Below the pieces are notes generated by a model. That model saw only the letters and a program-made list of their open reading frames with translations. It was not told the origin of the DNA and did no database searches. From Reticulascus tulasneorum (Eukaryota; Ascomycota; Sordariomycetes; Glomerellales; Reticulascaceae), in assembly GCA_001557505.1 (NCBI GenBank), contig LSAX01000001.1:1-64000 (forward strand): a DNA stretch of 64,000 nucleotides. The letters run 5' to 3'. The position numbers were made by a program, and so were the translations under genes. Shown in pieces: positions 11,227-21,982 of this stretch. The first letter of the stretch is position 1. Each line of letters opens with the position of its first letter.

Positions 11227-11710
11227 CGAGCATCGTGCCTGGAGGGTTCGCGGCGTGCCACCAGGCTTCGACAAGGACAGGTTGGCCGACGCTCTGCCGA
11301 CGGGCCGTGATGGCGAAGACGACGGCAACAATGTTTAAGTCGACACACTGCCGCCCGACCTCCGGTCCCTCGAACAAGTTGCGACTGTCCGCTTTCCTAC
11401 GCCCCCCGCGCCGTTGCAGACGCTTGAGAGCAAGAGCCAGTTGACAGTTGACGTACTTATGACCCACGACGACCCACAGGCTGGTGCCAAACGAAAGAGG
11501 TCGTCCTCCCAGACCATCAGTCTTACGATCGATGAGCATTGCCGCGGTACTACGCTGTTTTCCTGCTGATCGAGGAGGAAGGGGGCCATTACGTCAGGGT
11601 GGGGTTGGCCACTGTCTTAGTGGATTTGCATGGTCCTCTGTCTCCAAACGGCAGCGGCAACTTGCAGACTTCTCCGATCACATACGAAGCCAAGACCATT
11701 ATTCTGGCTT
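11227..11710 (+). pseudogene. Relic of a fungal STAND/NACHT-type protein N-terminus
   Basis: A plus-strand frame reads WRVRGVPPGFDKDRLADALP, then after one TAA (11335-11337) DLRSLEQVATVRFPTPP, SQLTVDVLM and ISLTIDEHCRGTT before a TGA near 11570. From memory, the order (RGVP-x-FD..RLA..L, QVATV.F, LTIDEH..G.T) is the conserved N-terminal leader of fungal proteins that continue into an esterase-like or NACHT-ankyrin region, a class often grouped with HET/STAND immune-type genes. A second frame beginning about 11543 (FLLIEEEGGHYVRVGLATVL) may be the tail of another HET-type gene fused by deletion. The gene is clearly broken. Confidence 0.42.
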
Positions 11711-11974
11711 AGAGATTGATCCACAAGCCTGTCTGGCTTTCTGCATTCTAATCCCAGCATCGTACTTAATTTGCTGCACGTCCACAAGCTCTTGAAGAGA
11801 AAAGCATGGATAGTAGGTATAGTATGTGATTTAAGCAGTTGCTGGAATCAACGACGGCGAGTAATAGAGAATGGATTGGAGTTACTAAACCAAATAATTT
11901 TGAACACTTCCATTGCATACAATATGCCCTCGAATCGACCTCGTCTAAATCGCCTCAAAGATAGAACTCGCTAC

Positions 11975-12539
11975 TTATAAACAGTAATATTGAGACCGGC
12001 ATTCAAAAAGAAAGTTAGAGCCAGCCCCTTTCTCGATGACATGTCCATCATCTCTATGACAAATGAAGTTCCGGAAGCCGTTGCTTACAGCCCTTTAAAC
12101 GGTGCCATTAGTCATCAGTTTATATTCTGGAGGAGCAGGAAATATTTACCCAACCACGGAGAAAAGTGGTCTAGAAGAGGCACCAGCGTCAAGACCACCA
12201 GAAACAAGAACACTTTGGAAATTACATGAAATCCCAGCACGATCCCACGGGTAATATTCAGTGCCACCCATGCCGCATTGGTCAGTTGGTGGCCCTAGTG
12301 AGCCGCTTGCGCTATCGTCGGAATAGTACTAGAAAGCAAGTTAGTAACAACTTAGACATTCTAAAGATTTCTGCACAAACATATATAGACGAGTGCTTTG
12401 AACCACCGCCTTCGCAATCAACTAAGTGAATACCTTCGGTGGCACGTTTCTCTAGTTGTTCAGCGGACGTCGTAGGTATAATCGGGTTAGCCATAGCTGA
12501 CACAGCAATCGCTACGAGGATAGCAGAGGATAGTTTCAT
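11975..12539 (-). CDS. Small secreted cysteine-containing protein
   Basis: Three exons (12539-12381, 12328-12150, 12092-11975) join in phase across 52- and 57-nt introns (GTTTGT...TTTCTAG with a TTACTAAC branch; GTAAAT...TTTAAAG with GACTAATG) to give 151 residues. Residues 1-18 form a signal peptide (MKLSSAILVAIAVSAMA). A short propeptide ends in LEKR (residues 29-32), a Kex2-type site. The mature part of about 119 residues contains six cysteines, starting LVDC and ending YYCL, suggesting disulfide bonding. Pieces such as YYSDD, ISCNF and FICHRDDG recall a family of small secreted fungal proteins of unknown role that I know only as hypothetical. Function is unknown; effector-like or antimicrobial roles are possible but not shown by sequence. 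Confidence 0.72.
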
Positions 12540-13743
12540 GTTTATTTCGTAGTTATTCGAAATGTCGGTGATTCTCGAGGCAGGTTTCGTGATGGAGCAA
12601 ATCATCAACAGACGGGCTTTCAATGTCTTTTATAGACCCTTTAGATCCCTTGGGATTCCTTGAGACGGCAAGATGTGAGATTGGAGATCATAGACCCGTC
12701 GGGTAGTTCGGTTGCCCGAATAGACAGGTAGGACGCTCAACCAATGCGAGCAAACAATTTTCATTGGACTGTCAGACTCAAAGTCAGCACTGCGGATGGG
12801 GCAGTCAGCAAGCCAAGTAACTGCTCCAATTGGCGTCATTCAGCAGTTTGAATGATGTAAGACGGTTAACTGCCCGAGACGTAAGCCGATCTCCCCGGTA
12901 AGCCGATCTCCCAGTTCAGCTACACACAAAAAACTGTTAAGAAATGCGAGCTAGCGATTCTGTGTGGCTGTGACTTACAGCAGCAAAATCCTCCTCAATA
13001 CGTCCTATATGTGCAATACCGAATATTTGCCTTGTCCCCCATTAGTGAGACAGGGACAAGGCGTCTAGTCTAGGTAGTCTGCTTACAGATACGTGCCTAA
13101 GCCATTAGTTATTCATACCAAAGTCATTTTTCCGTAGTTTTATTTCTCAGAACAAAGTAAACTCAAACAGCCAGCAGCACCATCATCAATACACCATCTT
13201 TTAAGTCATCCATTCCAGTATCTTGCTTTCCAGCTGCCAAATATAAGCTCCAGGCTACACTGTTATATAACCTGAGCTCTGATTATACCTCACGCTAAGT
13301 CCGTTTCTTGATAGCCAGTCTATAGGCCGAGATATTGTCATTTAAAGCTAGCTAGAAGACGAATTCTTAAAGTGATCTTACCAGAGCCATGGCAGCCTCT
13401 GTGGTGTGGTAACAACTGGCCAAGCCTCACGGCCCCTATCTCAATTCATTAGCGCGGGCCTTTAGGAGTTTTCTTTGATATATTGTTTTCCTTGTTTGTT
13501 TTTCTTTTCAGGATATCAGATCCAGTTGGCAAGACGAGTCGAATCAGGCCAAATTTTCACTGTGTTCAAACACCTGCAGCGCTATTTGCTATTCGATAGC
13601 TATAACTCTGATCTGAACCACAAGAGACTAACTCTTAAGCATCTTCTGGGACAGAAAGGAGACGATTGACTCGATGGTCGTGGCTCGGACCGAGTGCGCA
13701 TACAAAGCTGCGGTTCGTCACCTCAGTGGTCCAGGATTTTGTT
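12540..13743. other. Intergenic region upstream of secreted protein and C6 regulator relic
   Basis: This holds the presumed promoter of the minus-strand secreted-protein gene. A short direct duplication of the word AAGCCGATCTCCC lies near 12883-12913. No supportable gene was found; the short plus-strand frame at 13475-13669 has no motif. Confidence 0.4.
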
Positions 13744-15735
13744 CCCAAACGAAGACTGCTGCCACGCGCGTGTGAAAGCTGCCGGCGCAAGAAGAAACGC
13801 TGCCATCATGATCAAAACGATATCAGTACACAGTCTAACACTGTTCAGGAATCCGCGGTCTCGCAGCCGGTTCCGCGTAGCCATTCCATTTGGCAATCCT
13901 CTGGTGGGTCATCTGTGGGTCCCATAGATCCCCGGAAACATGTGAGCTCAGGCCACGATTCGGGAATGAGTTTCGATGCCGGCGAGATCATTAACACGCC
14001 GCTAAGGACCAGTCGGCTGGCAGCGGGCACTCTAGCTAGTCTTCAGGCGGCGTCACCGCTCACTCTGCCTGATGTGAGCAAAAACGCCCCGCGGACCACG
14101 ATCGACAAACCGGAAGCGCTTGGCTCTTGGTATATCTGAGATCTTAATCCTGAAGGCATTCTTCTCGCAGGAGGCAGCCCACTGGATGCTCGCATTTCGT
14201 CCAACAATAAGAGCGTGGGCATCTGGCTCGCGGAGAAGTTGTCTGAGCGATACCGTGATATTCCAGCTGCCACCACCGATACCTCGCCACCGACAGCGTT
14301 AATTTACGGCTTCTAGCCACCGGTCCACGAAGTGCTCGTGCCCATATTGCGGCGAGAGTGCTTAAAGATGCTGCCGCCCCAGAGTCGGTTGACGGGCTGT
14401 GCTCGATCTACTTCGATAAGGCCCATCCAATTTTGCTCATCGTCGACAAGGCCCAGTTCCAGAGCTTGCCCATTTCGAGTCCTTCTCGAATTTTGCTTCA
14501 GCAGGGCATGTGCTTGGTGGCGTAGATGGATTTCTGCGCAAAACGCTACCTGCACCGTGGGAATGGAATCCAGCATCTCGACCATCGTGAGTTTAGGACA
14601 AGAATGTCCGCTGCCATGAAGACCAGCATCGAGCTCGGTCTCGTAACAGACCGGGTAATCCTGATCCAGGCGTTTGCGCTGATGTCCATGTCAACAGATG
14701 GGAGGGATGCCGGAGATGCGTCCTCGCAACTGTGCGGTCGGGTCGTCCAGCTTGTCCACTCCATAGGAATGCATGTCAAGGGAAGAGTCCCTGATGACGA
14801 AGATCAGTATGCCGTGTCATTACTCTGTTGTGTATGAGCCCTCGACACCATGAACGCTGCCTACGTTAGCCGGCCCGTCCTAATGCATGAAAGGGACTTT
14901 GCAGTTGGTGATGCAGTCAGATAGCTGGCATGTCCCGACACCTCACCTTGGTATACCTCGCTGTCTTTGGCTCATAACTAATACCCTGTGAATCTCAACT
15001 AACTAGAGCTTTCCAAGCGGCCCTTAAGACATTTTACCATGCGGTCGCTATACTTTCATGTAGTCCGCGTCTGTCGGAAACTGAACCTCGTTCTTCCAGC
15101 GCTGCTGTGCGCAAAAGTCTATCTGCCATAAGAGTGACGTCGCTCGTAGATAACGTGCTCCAGGAGCAAATGCCGCTACTCCCCTTCATTTCCTATGCTG
15201 TTTCCATATCCATGAGCATTGCGTATCTTGAAATGCGGCATAACAAATTGCCAACATTTCGTTCTCGAGCAGGCATCCAAGTATGGAAAAACAGCGAAAT
15301 TCTCGAGGACTTGGGAGAAGTGTTTTGGTACGCGGCTTTCATGGCGAGCATGGGAAAGACAACGTTGAATGAGATGGACAGGGTAGTGTCGAATGTCACG
15401 ACCTCGAACCACCCCGATCTCGAACATAATGTCAGCAGCGGCCAGGAGAGGCGTCTTGACTACCAGTTCTCTCAGCCCTCGGGGAGCGGGAATCACGGTA
15501 TGACTGCTCGTGCTTCTTTAGTTTACATGATCCATCCTGCTGCATATCGCTGATGATCTTTCATGAAGCGAGCTCTTCAGTCTCTGGACCAGCTCCTCTA
15601 GGGAGCAACGTGACCTCAGCTGAAAACCCCAGCATGCAAGGTTTTGATTTCTTCATGTTTGACAATGTCACCGATCTTGACGCATTTGACATGTTTGACC
15701 CTAACTTCAACCTTGGAGGGAAAGATGCCCTATAA
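13744..15735 (+). pseudogene. Zn2Cys6 (C6) fungal transcription factor, multiply disrupted
   Basis: The frame opens near RRLLPRACESCRRKKKRCHH, the first half of a C6 binuclear cluster (C-x2-C-x6-C). It then shows pieces of a fungal_trans regulatory domain: DKAHPILLIVDKAQFQSLP, MSAAMKTSIELGLVTDRVIL, SSQLCGRVVQLVHSIGMHV, NAAYVSRPVLMHERD, and SYAVSISMSIAYLEMRHNKL. The tail (15553-15735) is Asp/Phe-rich (FFMFDNVTDLDAFDMF), like an activation region. Stops occur at 14137 (TGA), 14523 (TAG) and 14835 (TGA, where the family has Trp before ALD), plus frame changes. The TGA codons are explicable as CGA or TGG changed by C:G-to-T:A transition. It would have been a pathway-type regulator next to a second dead C6 gene and an acyltransferase. 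Confidence 0.72.
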
Positions 15736-17099
15736 GGAGGTAATCTGGATTTGTCCATTCTTACTAGTTTTAACTTCGATGAAACATAAGTTTCTACTAC
15801 ATCTGGCCACGTGCGAAACCTGATGGCTAGTTTTAAATCAGAGCCTCCACCAAGGCCCCGAGCCCTGACCTTTGATATCCAATCCATCAAGCATGTTTTC
15901 CAACACTAGTTGCTGGAACTAATCGATCTTGACTTTTGTATTAGGACGCCGGGTTATAACACGCACGTCATGGTATTGCCAAACTATACGACTGGAACCT
16001 GCCAGGCTCCCTTTTACTCAGCATCGGCATACGAAAACCGATAAAGTTATCCACAACTCCTAAACACGACAACGCCGGCGTCATCTCTTGAGCGGTGTGC
16101 GAGAGTGAACTCGGGCACGACCATGCCAACCATTGGCGGTAGTGCATTCCATACCTCGGGATCTGCCTTTCGGAGGTCTTGTTGGTAGTAGGAGGCGAGA
16201 TCGCGCGCTAGTTACGTGAAGGTCTTGCCCTCTGTGTCCATAATAGGGAAGTGCGCTGTGATGGTTGCTTTTGGACTGGGTGTCAGGCGCTAGGTCTCTA
16301 CATCGTTATCAAGAGGTTTATGCCTAACGGGAAAGGGGCGTTATTAACAAGAGACCGCAACTGCATGGCCATACAGAGCGCCTGGGGTCATTCCTGTCAT
16401 AATATAGAGAGAAATGATCGATTGGCTTATGGAATGCTAACTTAATGGGTTACTCGTTATCGGGATCCAGCCAGTAGTCTCTGGCACCGCACGAGTTAGT
16501 GAAAAAGGCGAAGTGGATCCCCCATCCGAAAATGGGTCTGACGTGAGCCATTCCCGTTATCCTGGCTGCCATAGTTGCGCTGATTTGCCCCGACCATTAA
16601 TAATTAGCGGATCCTCTTCGGGATCTGTTTGTTCTCAAACGACACCCGAGCAGACTTCAAGTCTAGTAGGCTCCCGGTCCCCCCCCACGCCTTTGTGAGC
16701 CTAAACTAGCACCCTGACCCATAATCAGTCAAAGTGATCTACCCACAACCCATCGTCCTCACACCTTTAAGACTGGGCACCCGCCTCAAAGGATGACACA
16801 CGCCGCCCGTCTCCCAAACAAAATATATTCCGCTAATCATTGAAACCCCCTTTCCAGAGCATTAACGCATTTGAGGGCGTATGTAGGAACCGTGCCTGTC
16901 ACTACTAGTCTCACCCCCTCAAATCGGGTTGGGCTGACTTCTACCAAGGTTCTTTGCACCGTCTTTCTCAGCCAAATGGCATCGACCTCGCTGGAGAAGA
17001 AATGCCACCCTGCTGCTTCGAGGTGCTGTCCCCAATCACTTCAACGTCCCGTCAAATGAAGTATCTTACTGGAAATTGCAGTGAATCCCACAACGGGAA
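15736..17099. other. Interval between two dead C6 regulators
   Basis: Around 16080-16290 the minus strand reads protein-like sequence with one stop (MDTEGKTFT, stop, LARDLASYYQQDLRKADPEV, WNALPPMVGMVVPEFTLAH). It looks like a coding relic that I cannot assign. The remainder is short frames, with a run of eight C at 16679-16686. Confidence 0.4.
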
Positions 17100-18935
17100 A
17101 CTAACTTTTCGCATCCAAGGTGTTCCTCGCCGATCTCTTCGCCTCTTGAGCCCGAAGGTTCGCACGGGATGCCGTACTTGTAAGCAGTTCGCCGAAGTGC
17201 AGTTGACCCCGGACTGACCGTGCCCCAGGCAAGCATGTTGAACCATACGAACTAATGTAGTCTACAACAATACTAATTGCACTAGGAGACGCCATCTGAA
17301 ATGTGATGAAGCCAAACCGTCTTGCCACCGATGCTTGAAGCGTTTTGGCACCTGCGAAGGCTACAACGAGGTCACTGAGACAATGCAAGCTAGCGAAACA
17401 CAGCGACCAACTCAAGGTCAGAGGCAAATTCCAAATACTAGACGATGCAATGGCAGCGGCAATGCCCAGACGTATGCATGGTTTCTAATGTATTCCGCTT
17501 TCCTACCCCTTGCTCGTCCTCACAGCAACATCTGCGACGCATAGTACTTCTTCATCTGGTCGTCTATAATGGTACAAGTCTAACAAATAGGACAGGAGGA
17601 CCTCTGAGCACGGCATGGGTTCGTTGCCAAAATTCAGGGTGCACACTACGAGAATGGTAACATCGGCAATAGCCACCCCTTCGTTTCCGAGACCCATTGA
17701 CAGCCTGATTGGTCTTTTCGAACCTCAAGAAGTAATGTACTTCCACTAATTTCGACATTGTATTCTGAACGAGTTGACCGCGTGGTGTCACGGGATTCGT
17801 CTGGAATGTCTGGTCCGCGATGCGTTCCTGGACCCCTGTGTCCGCTCTGCGGTCCTGGCAGTTGCGGCCATGTCCCGAGCGTTGCGGGAGCCAGATTGGC
17901 AACCTGCACGAGGTTGCTCTCCGAAAACAACGGCAACAATGCAACAGCAGAGAAGCCATCATTCAGAGGCCGCGCTAGGATACTATGCAAAAGCCATCAC
18001 TCTATGCAAGCGGAGACTTGCAAATATTGACAAATATGGCGCCTCCGGGCGAGCGCTGCTAATCATAAATGTGATGTTTCGTCATCATCGAGATGTGCCA
18101 AGGAGACCTTGGCACCGCCAACAATCTAATTTTCCAGGGTTTGAATCTTTCGCAGGACATCGTCGACCAAAGTGTAGGGCAGCCGAATTCTGAGCTGAAA
18201 GATCTCGAGGTGCTGTTCTGAAGCCTTTCCCTCAGGTGCTGCCTAACCCGCTACTTTTCTTGCCAAAGATTTATGACTCCTCCACGCGGAATGCTCGAGG
18301 CTCCTGTATTGCCCCCGTGGACCTCGCAACCGGAGAAGATCTTGAATTCATGGGAAACTACCAACCTCCAGGCCCAGGCGTTCGTGATGGCCGCCTGCCA
18401 CGAGTTCGGCCCCGACATAGGCCCACGGTTTGAGCACACGCGACAGCGTCAAATCTACTCGTCTCACCTTAGAGCTTGGAGGGCTTTAGTGGCTCAAGCC
18501 ACATCACAGGCTTCTGAACGGCGTCTACGGATGGACCTTCAAATTGTCAGATGCGAGATTCTTGCTTACCAACTCTTTATAGAGTGCGGAATGGATCTCA
18601 CAGGGGCAGCTTTCGACCTAGCGACCGATAAGTTCCAGGAAATAGTCAGGCTACTTCCCGAAATCAACAGGGAAAGAGCTGGAGAAACTGCATTCCTCTT
18701 CGATTTGAGGCTACTTCCCATTCTCTGTTTCGTGATCAGGATGTGTCGCCACAGAGAAACACGGCACAGAGCACTAAGCAGTTTCACGGAGACCATTGGC
18801 CGCTACGGTGGATGGAAGCATCTTGTAAAGGCGCTTGAGAGCCTGTTTGATATGGAGGAGACGTCAAGAAACGGCGAGGGCGATATCCCTGTCTCTCACA
18901 GATATTTTTGGGAGAGCTCACACTGGGATGTCTAA
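17100..18935 (+). pseudogene. Second Zn2Cys6 transcription factor, degenerate
   Basis: The cluster is split: KVRTGCRTCK is read to about 17190, and RRHLKCDEAKPSCHRCLKRF, GTCEGY from about 17284. Together these give the six-cysteine C6 pattern, with an intron between (GTAAGC...ACTAG) whose splice junction no longer restores the frame. The regulatory domain follows in pieces: WCHGIRLECLVRDAFLDPCV, RSAVLAVAAMSRAL, AALGYYAKAITLCKRRL, and a long clean C-terminal stretch 18273-18935 (FVMAACHEFGPDIGPRFEHT..., IVRCEILAYQLFIECG, RLLPILCFVIRMCRH). Frames change repeatedly between 17400 and 18270, so it is probably dead. It lies directly upstream of an intact acyltransferase gene in the same orientation and would fit a lost cluster regulator. 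Confidence 0.68.
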
Positions 18936-19375
18936 ATTGGGGTTACGACTTGGCCACTGGTCCTCTTCAGGGCAGCTAAATATTCGGAGTGTAGCCATTG
19001 ATCTTTAACGAGAGACAAAACGAATGTTCTCATGCACTTCAGCAGTAGCCATACTAGTGATATCTTTAGGGCTGTCAAAGGTCAGACAGGTGTCTAATCT
19101 ATCCTGAATGTGACTGCCACCAACAAGCTAGAAGGCAGATCAGAAATGCCCGAAATACTAGGCGCAGTCCCCGCTCTCCGGGCTACCTAGTCAAGTGTAC
19201 AATCTGGGCTTTTCATACCTTGCAGTGACTCATTCGGCATGCGAAAATGCTGGATTTGAAACCTAAACTGCGTAGTCAGCTTGCATTTTGGTACGCTCGG
19301 TTCTTGTGTATCGGTTCTTCTTCCTCATTCACGGTACAGATATATTGTAATATTTGTGCCTGATTTTCAAGAATT
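18936..19375. promoter_or_regulatory. Promoter interval of the acyltransferase gene
   Basis: A 440-bp interval between the C6 relic and the acyltransferase start, with no open frame of note. It is assigned as promoter by position only; no regulator site is recognisable. Confidence 0.35.
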
Positions 19376-20761
19376 ATGGACGTGGCAAGCGGTGCGCCTG
19401 AGCTTGATTTCATGCTCGACGTTTTCGGGCAAAGATTGGTTACCATTTTCACCCAAATTAGTTTCTGCTTCGAGATTCCCGATGACCGTCAAGTGGAAGA
19501 TATCCTTGGCATCCTGACCAAGGGCATTGAACGTCTTGGCGCATATTTTCCATGGGTGGCCGGTCAGGTCGTGTGTGAGGGTGCATCGCAGGGCAGCACG
19601 GGGGCCTTCAAGATCAAGTCACTGGACGCTGCACCTCGATTAAGGGTGAGAGATCTGAGAAATGATCTCTCGGCTCCATCATGGGACGTCCTTGAGCAAT
19701 GCGGGTTCCCAATGATTGCCTTGGACGAAAATACTGTCGCGCCGCGAAAGACCAACTCAGGAAAACCTGGCGAAACTATCGCAGAGGTCTTTCAACTCCA
19801 AGCGACTACCATCCGAGGTGGACTCATACTCACATTTGTCGGCCAACATCAAAGTATGGATGGTACGGGGCAGGCTCAGGTTATTCAGTTGTTCTCGAAG
19901 GCTTGCCAAGCGCAACCTTTCACTGAGCAAGAGTTGAGCATCGGAAACCTTGCTCCCGAGAATGTCATTCGATTGCTAGGTCATTTCTGGGTACCAGGAC
20001 CCGAGCTGCAGCACAATATTGTGAAGCAGGATATGCATCAACCCGGTCCTGGTAGCAGCCGGAGCAAAATGACAACGATAGGGGGTGTTTGGTCTCATTT
20101 CAACTTCTCTGCATCAGAACTAAGAAAATTGAAGTCGCAGGCCACTCAAACGCTTCCACCAAGTTCGAGCTATATCACTACCGATGACACTCTTAGCGCC
20201 TTCGTCTTGCAGTCAATAGTCAGGGCGCGACTGCCACGCTTCAACCCCGCCACGGAGATACTGTCCGCGCGTGCGGTTGATCTTAGGCGGTTCTTAGACA
20301 TACCGCAAACTCATCCCGGTTTCGTCCAGAGCATGACATATCACAGCTTCACAATGCAGAATGCCATTGATGGCCCATTGGGCGTCATTGCTGCCGGCTT
20401 TAGGGCAGCTGTAGATCCCAAAACGTCAAAGCTGACATACCATGGCCGCTCTCTTGCAACATTGATCAGCCGCACATCAGACAAAACAAGCACTAGCCTC
20501 ATCGCTAGATTCGACATGGCAAAAGATGTCATGATAAGCTCTTGGGCTAATCAGAATTTATATCAACTGGACTTCGGACTGGGCCTGGGAAGACCACAGG
20601 CAGTGAGACGTCCGCGGTTTGAAAGCTTTCAGGGACTGGTATATTTCATGCCTAGGGCACCAAATGGAGACATTGGGGTTGCGATATGTCTGGGTGCGGA
20701 TGATATGAAGATGTTGAGGGCGGAGGATGAATTCTCCAAGCATGGGAGTCACATCGGATAA
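19376..20761 (+). CDS. BAHD/trichothecene 3-O-acetyltransferase-like acyltransferase
   Basis: A single uninterrupted exon encodes 461 residues, the usual length of the PF02458-type transferase family. The catalytic HxxxDG motif is present as HQSMDG near residue 159, and the C-terminal structural motif (DFGWG in plants) appears as LDFGLGLGRPQAVRRP. Early blocks (YFPWVAGQV) and the middle TDDTLSAF and EILSARAVDLR segments fit fungal trichothecene-3-O-acetyltransferase relatives. Such enzymes transfer an acyl group from CoA to a hydroxyl or amine of a secondary metabolite in the cytosol. The substrate cannot be inferred. No internal stop is present, in contrast to the regulator relics upstream and the epoxide hydrolase downstream. 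Confidence 0.87.
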   Translation: MDVASGAPELDFMLDVFGQRLVTIFTQISFCFEIPDDRQVEDILGILTKGIERLGAYFPWVAGQVVCEGASQGSTGAFKIKSLDAAPRLRVRDLRNDLSAPSWDVLEQCGFPMIALDENTVAPRKTNSGKPGETIAEVFQLQATTIRGGLILTFVGQHQSMDGTGQAQVIQLFSKACQAQPFTEQELSIGNLAPENVIRLLGHFWVPGPELQHNIVKQDMHQPGPGSSRSKMTTIGGVWSHFNFSASELRKLKSQATQTLPPSSSYITTDDTLSAFVLQSIVRARLPRFNPATEILSARAVDLRRFLDIPQTHPGFVQSMTYHSFTMQNAIDGPLGVIAAGFRAAVDPKTSKLTYHGRSLATLISRTSDKTSTSLIARFDMAKDVMISSWANQNLYQLDFGLGLGRPQAVRRPRFESFQGLVYFMPRAPNGDIGVAICLGADDMKMLRAEDEFSKHGSHIG

Positions 20762-21982
20762 GATACCGACGAGTTTGTAGGAATGGAATCTCTTGGTTGG
20801 CCTAGATGGAAACTATGTCTATTTGGGATAAGCTTGTCCTTGTGAAGATTGATGAGAACTCGCCATTCTTCCACTTTTTGACATGCAAAGGATTTAGGAC
20901 ATTTACATACGACAACAATACTACAGGTCAGATTAATGAAGAGGAAGAGGCAAACGGCTGTAATTCTTCCCCTCGGCACGGCCCTGTAAGCGAGGGAGGT
21001 GCTAGAAGCCGGCTAAGTTTCCCTGCAAGTTACGAGGGTAGCTAATGAGAGGAGCTAGTGAGATGGATCTACCACGTTGGCACGGTGCGTGACTTCTCCT
21101 TCGCTTTGAAGCCGCCATGGCGTTTGCAGTTCCAAAGAAGCCGGATGGATAGTCAACGGTACGATTTGTCATGGCTGCTTACATGCCCAGGCCATCAAGG
21201 CTCTGACATAAAGGAAAACGCCCAGATTCTGATTTATGGAGCGCCCCGAAGAGAGGTTTGACTGCTAACGAGCATCTTGTTGGCAAATAGATCCGTACGA
21301 CAGGCATAAGTGCAGTCCGTAGTCGGTATTAACTTACTAGCCACCCTGACTTGAAGTAGAGCATGAGGAACGCGGGGGTCAGCGCCTGGCCGGAAAAGGA
21401 AAGTCGAATCTGCACGTCTTAGACTTTATGTGGAGCACTGGTATAGGTGTGAGCTAACTGAACACTTATGTAAGCAAGGATGTCAACTCAATCATTCGCA
21501 CTGCAAGGTCGACCATATCGACTACCTGGCAGTAGGAATTTCCAGTCTTGAACCGGGCTATTCATAGTAGAGCATTTCTGATAGGGCAGAGACGTTATGT
21601 GCCAACTCGGGCACAACCTGGGTGGGAACTGAGGTGTAACGGCATGTCGCCGGCATGATGGTGGTGGTGGCGGATGAGAATGGGGAGATCCCTGTGTCAA
21701 ACAGCCAGGAGTTAGAGTAGGAGGCCAATGCACGTTGTATGCGGCATGCTGACGAGATATACTAGCTTGGTAGGGCAACTGAGACTGCGGTTGTAACGGC
21801 ACCGTGACGAATGCACTGTCCCCCAGCATTACTGCGAGCTGGTAGTATAAGACCAGCCGGTGACCCTTTCACCCTGACCTCTTCGCAGTCTTGATTCATA
21901 CCTTCTGATACAACCTGCATTCTTATTTCTCTTAATACCAGAGTCCTTCAATCGAGTTCGTGCTGGCCTGTGCTGAGAAAAG
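20762..21982. other. Intergenic region between acyltransferase and epoxide hydrolase
   Basis: Short frames on both strands only. 21860-21982 immediately upstream of the hydrolase ATG is pyrimidine-rich in places and is the likely core promoter by position. No conserved domain or RNA gene was recognised. Confidence 0.4.

Noticed and set aside
10521..11444. 307-codon plus-strand open frame
   Set aside because: No start context, domain or intron logic, and it overlaps a relic frame with recognisable motifs; probably a chance opening in GC-richer sequence.
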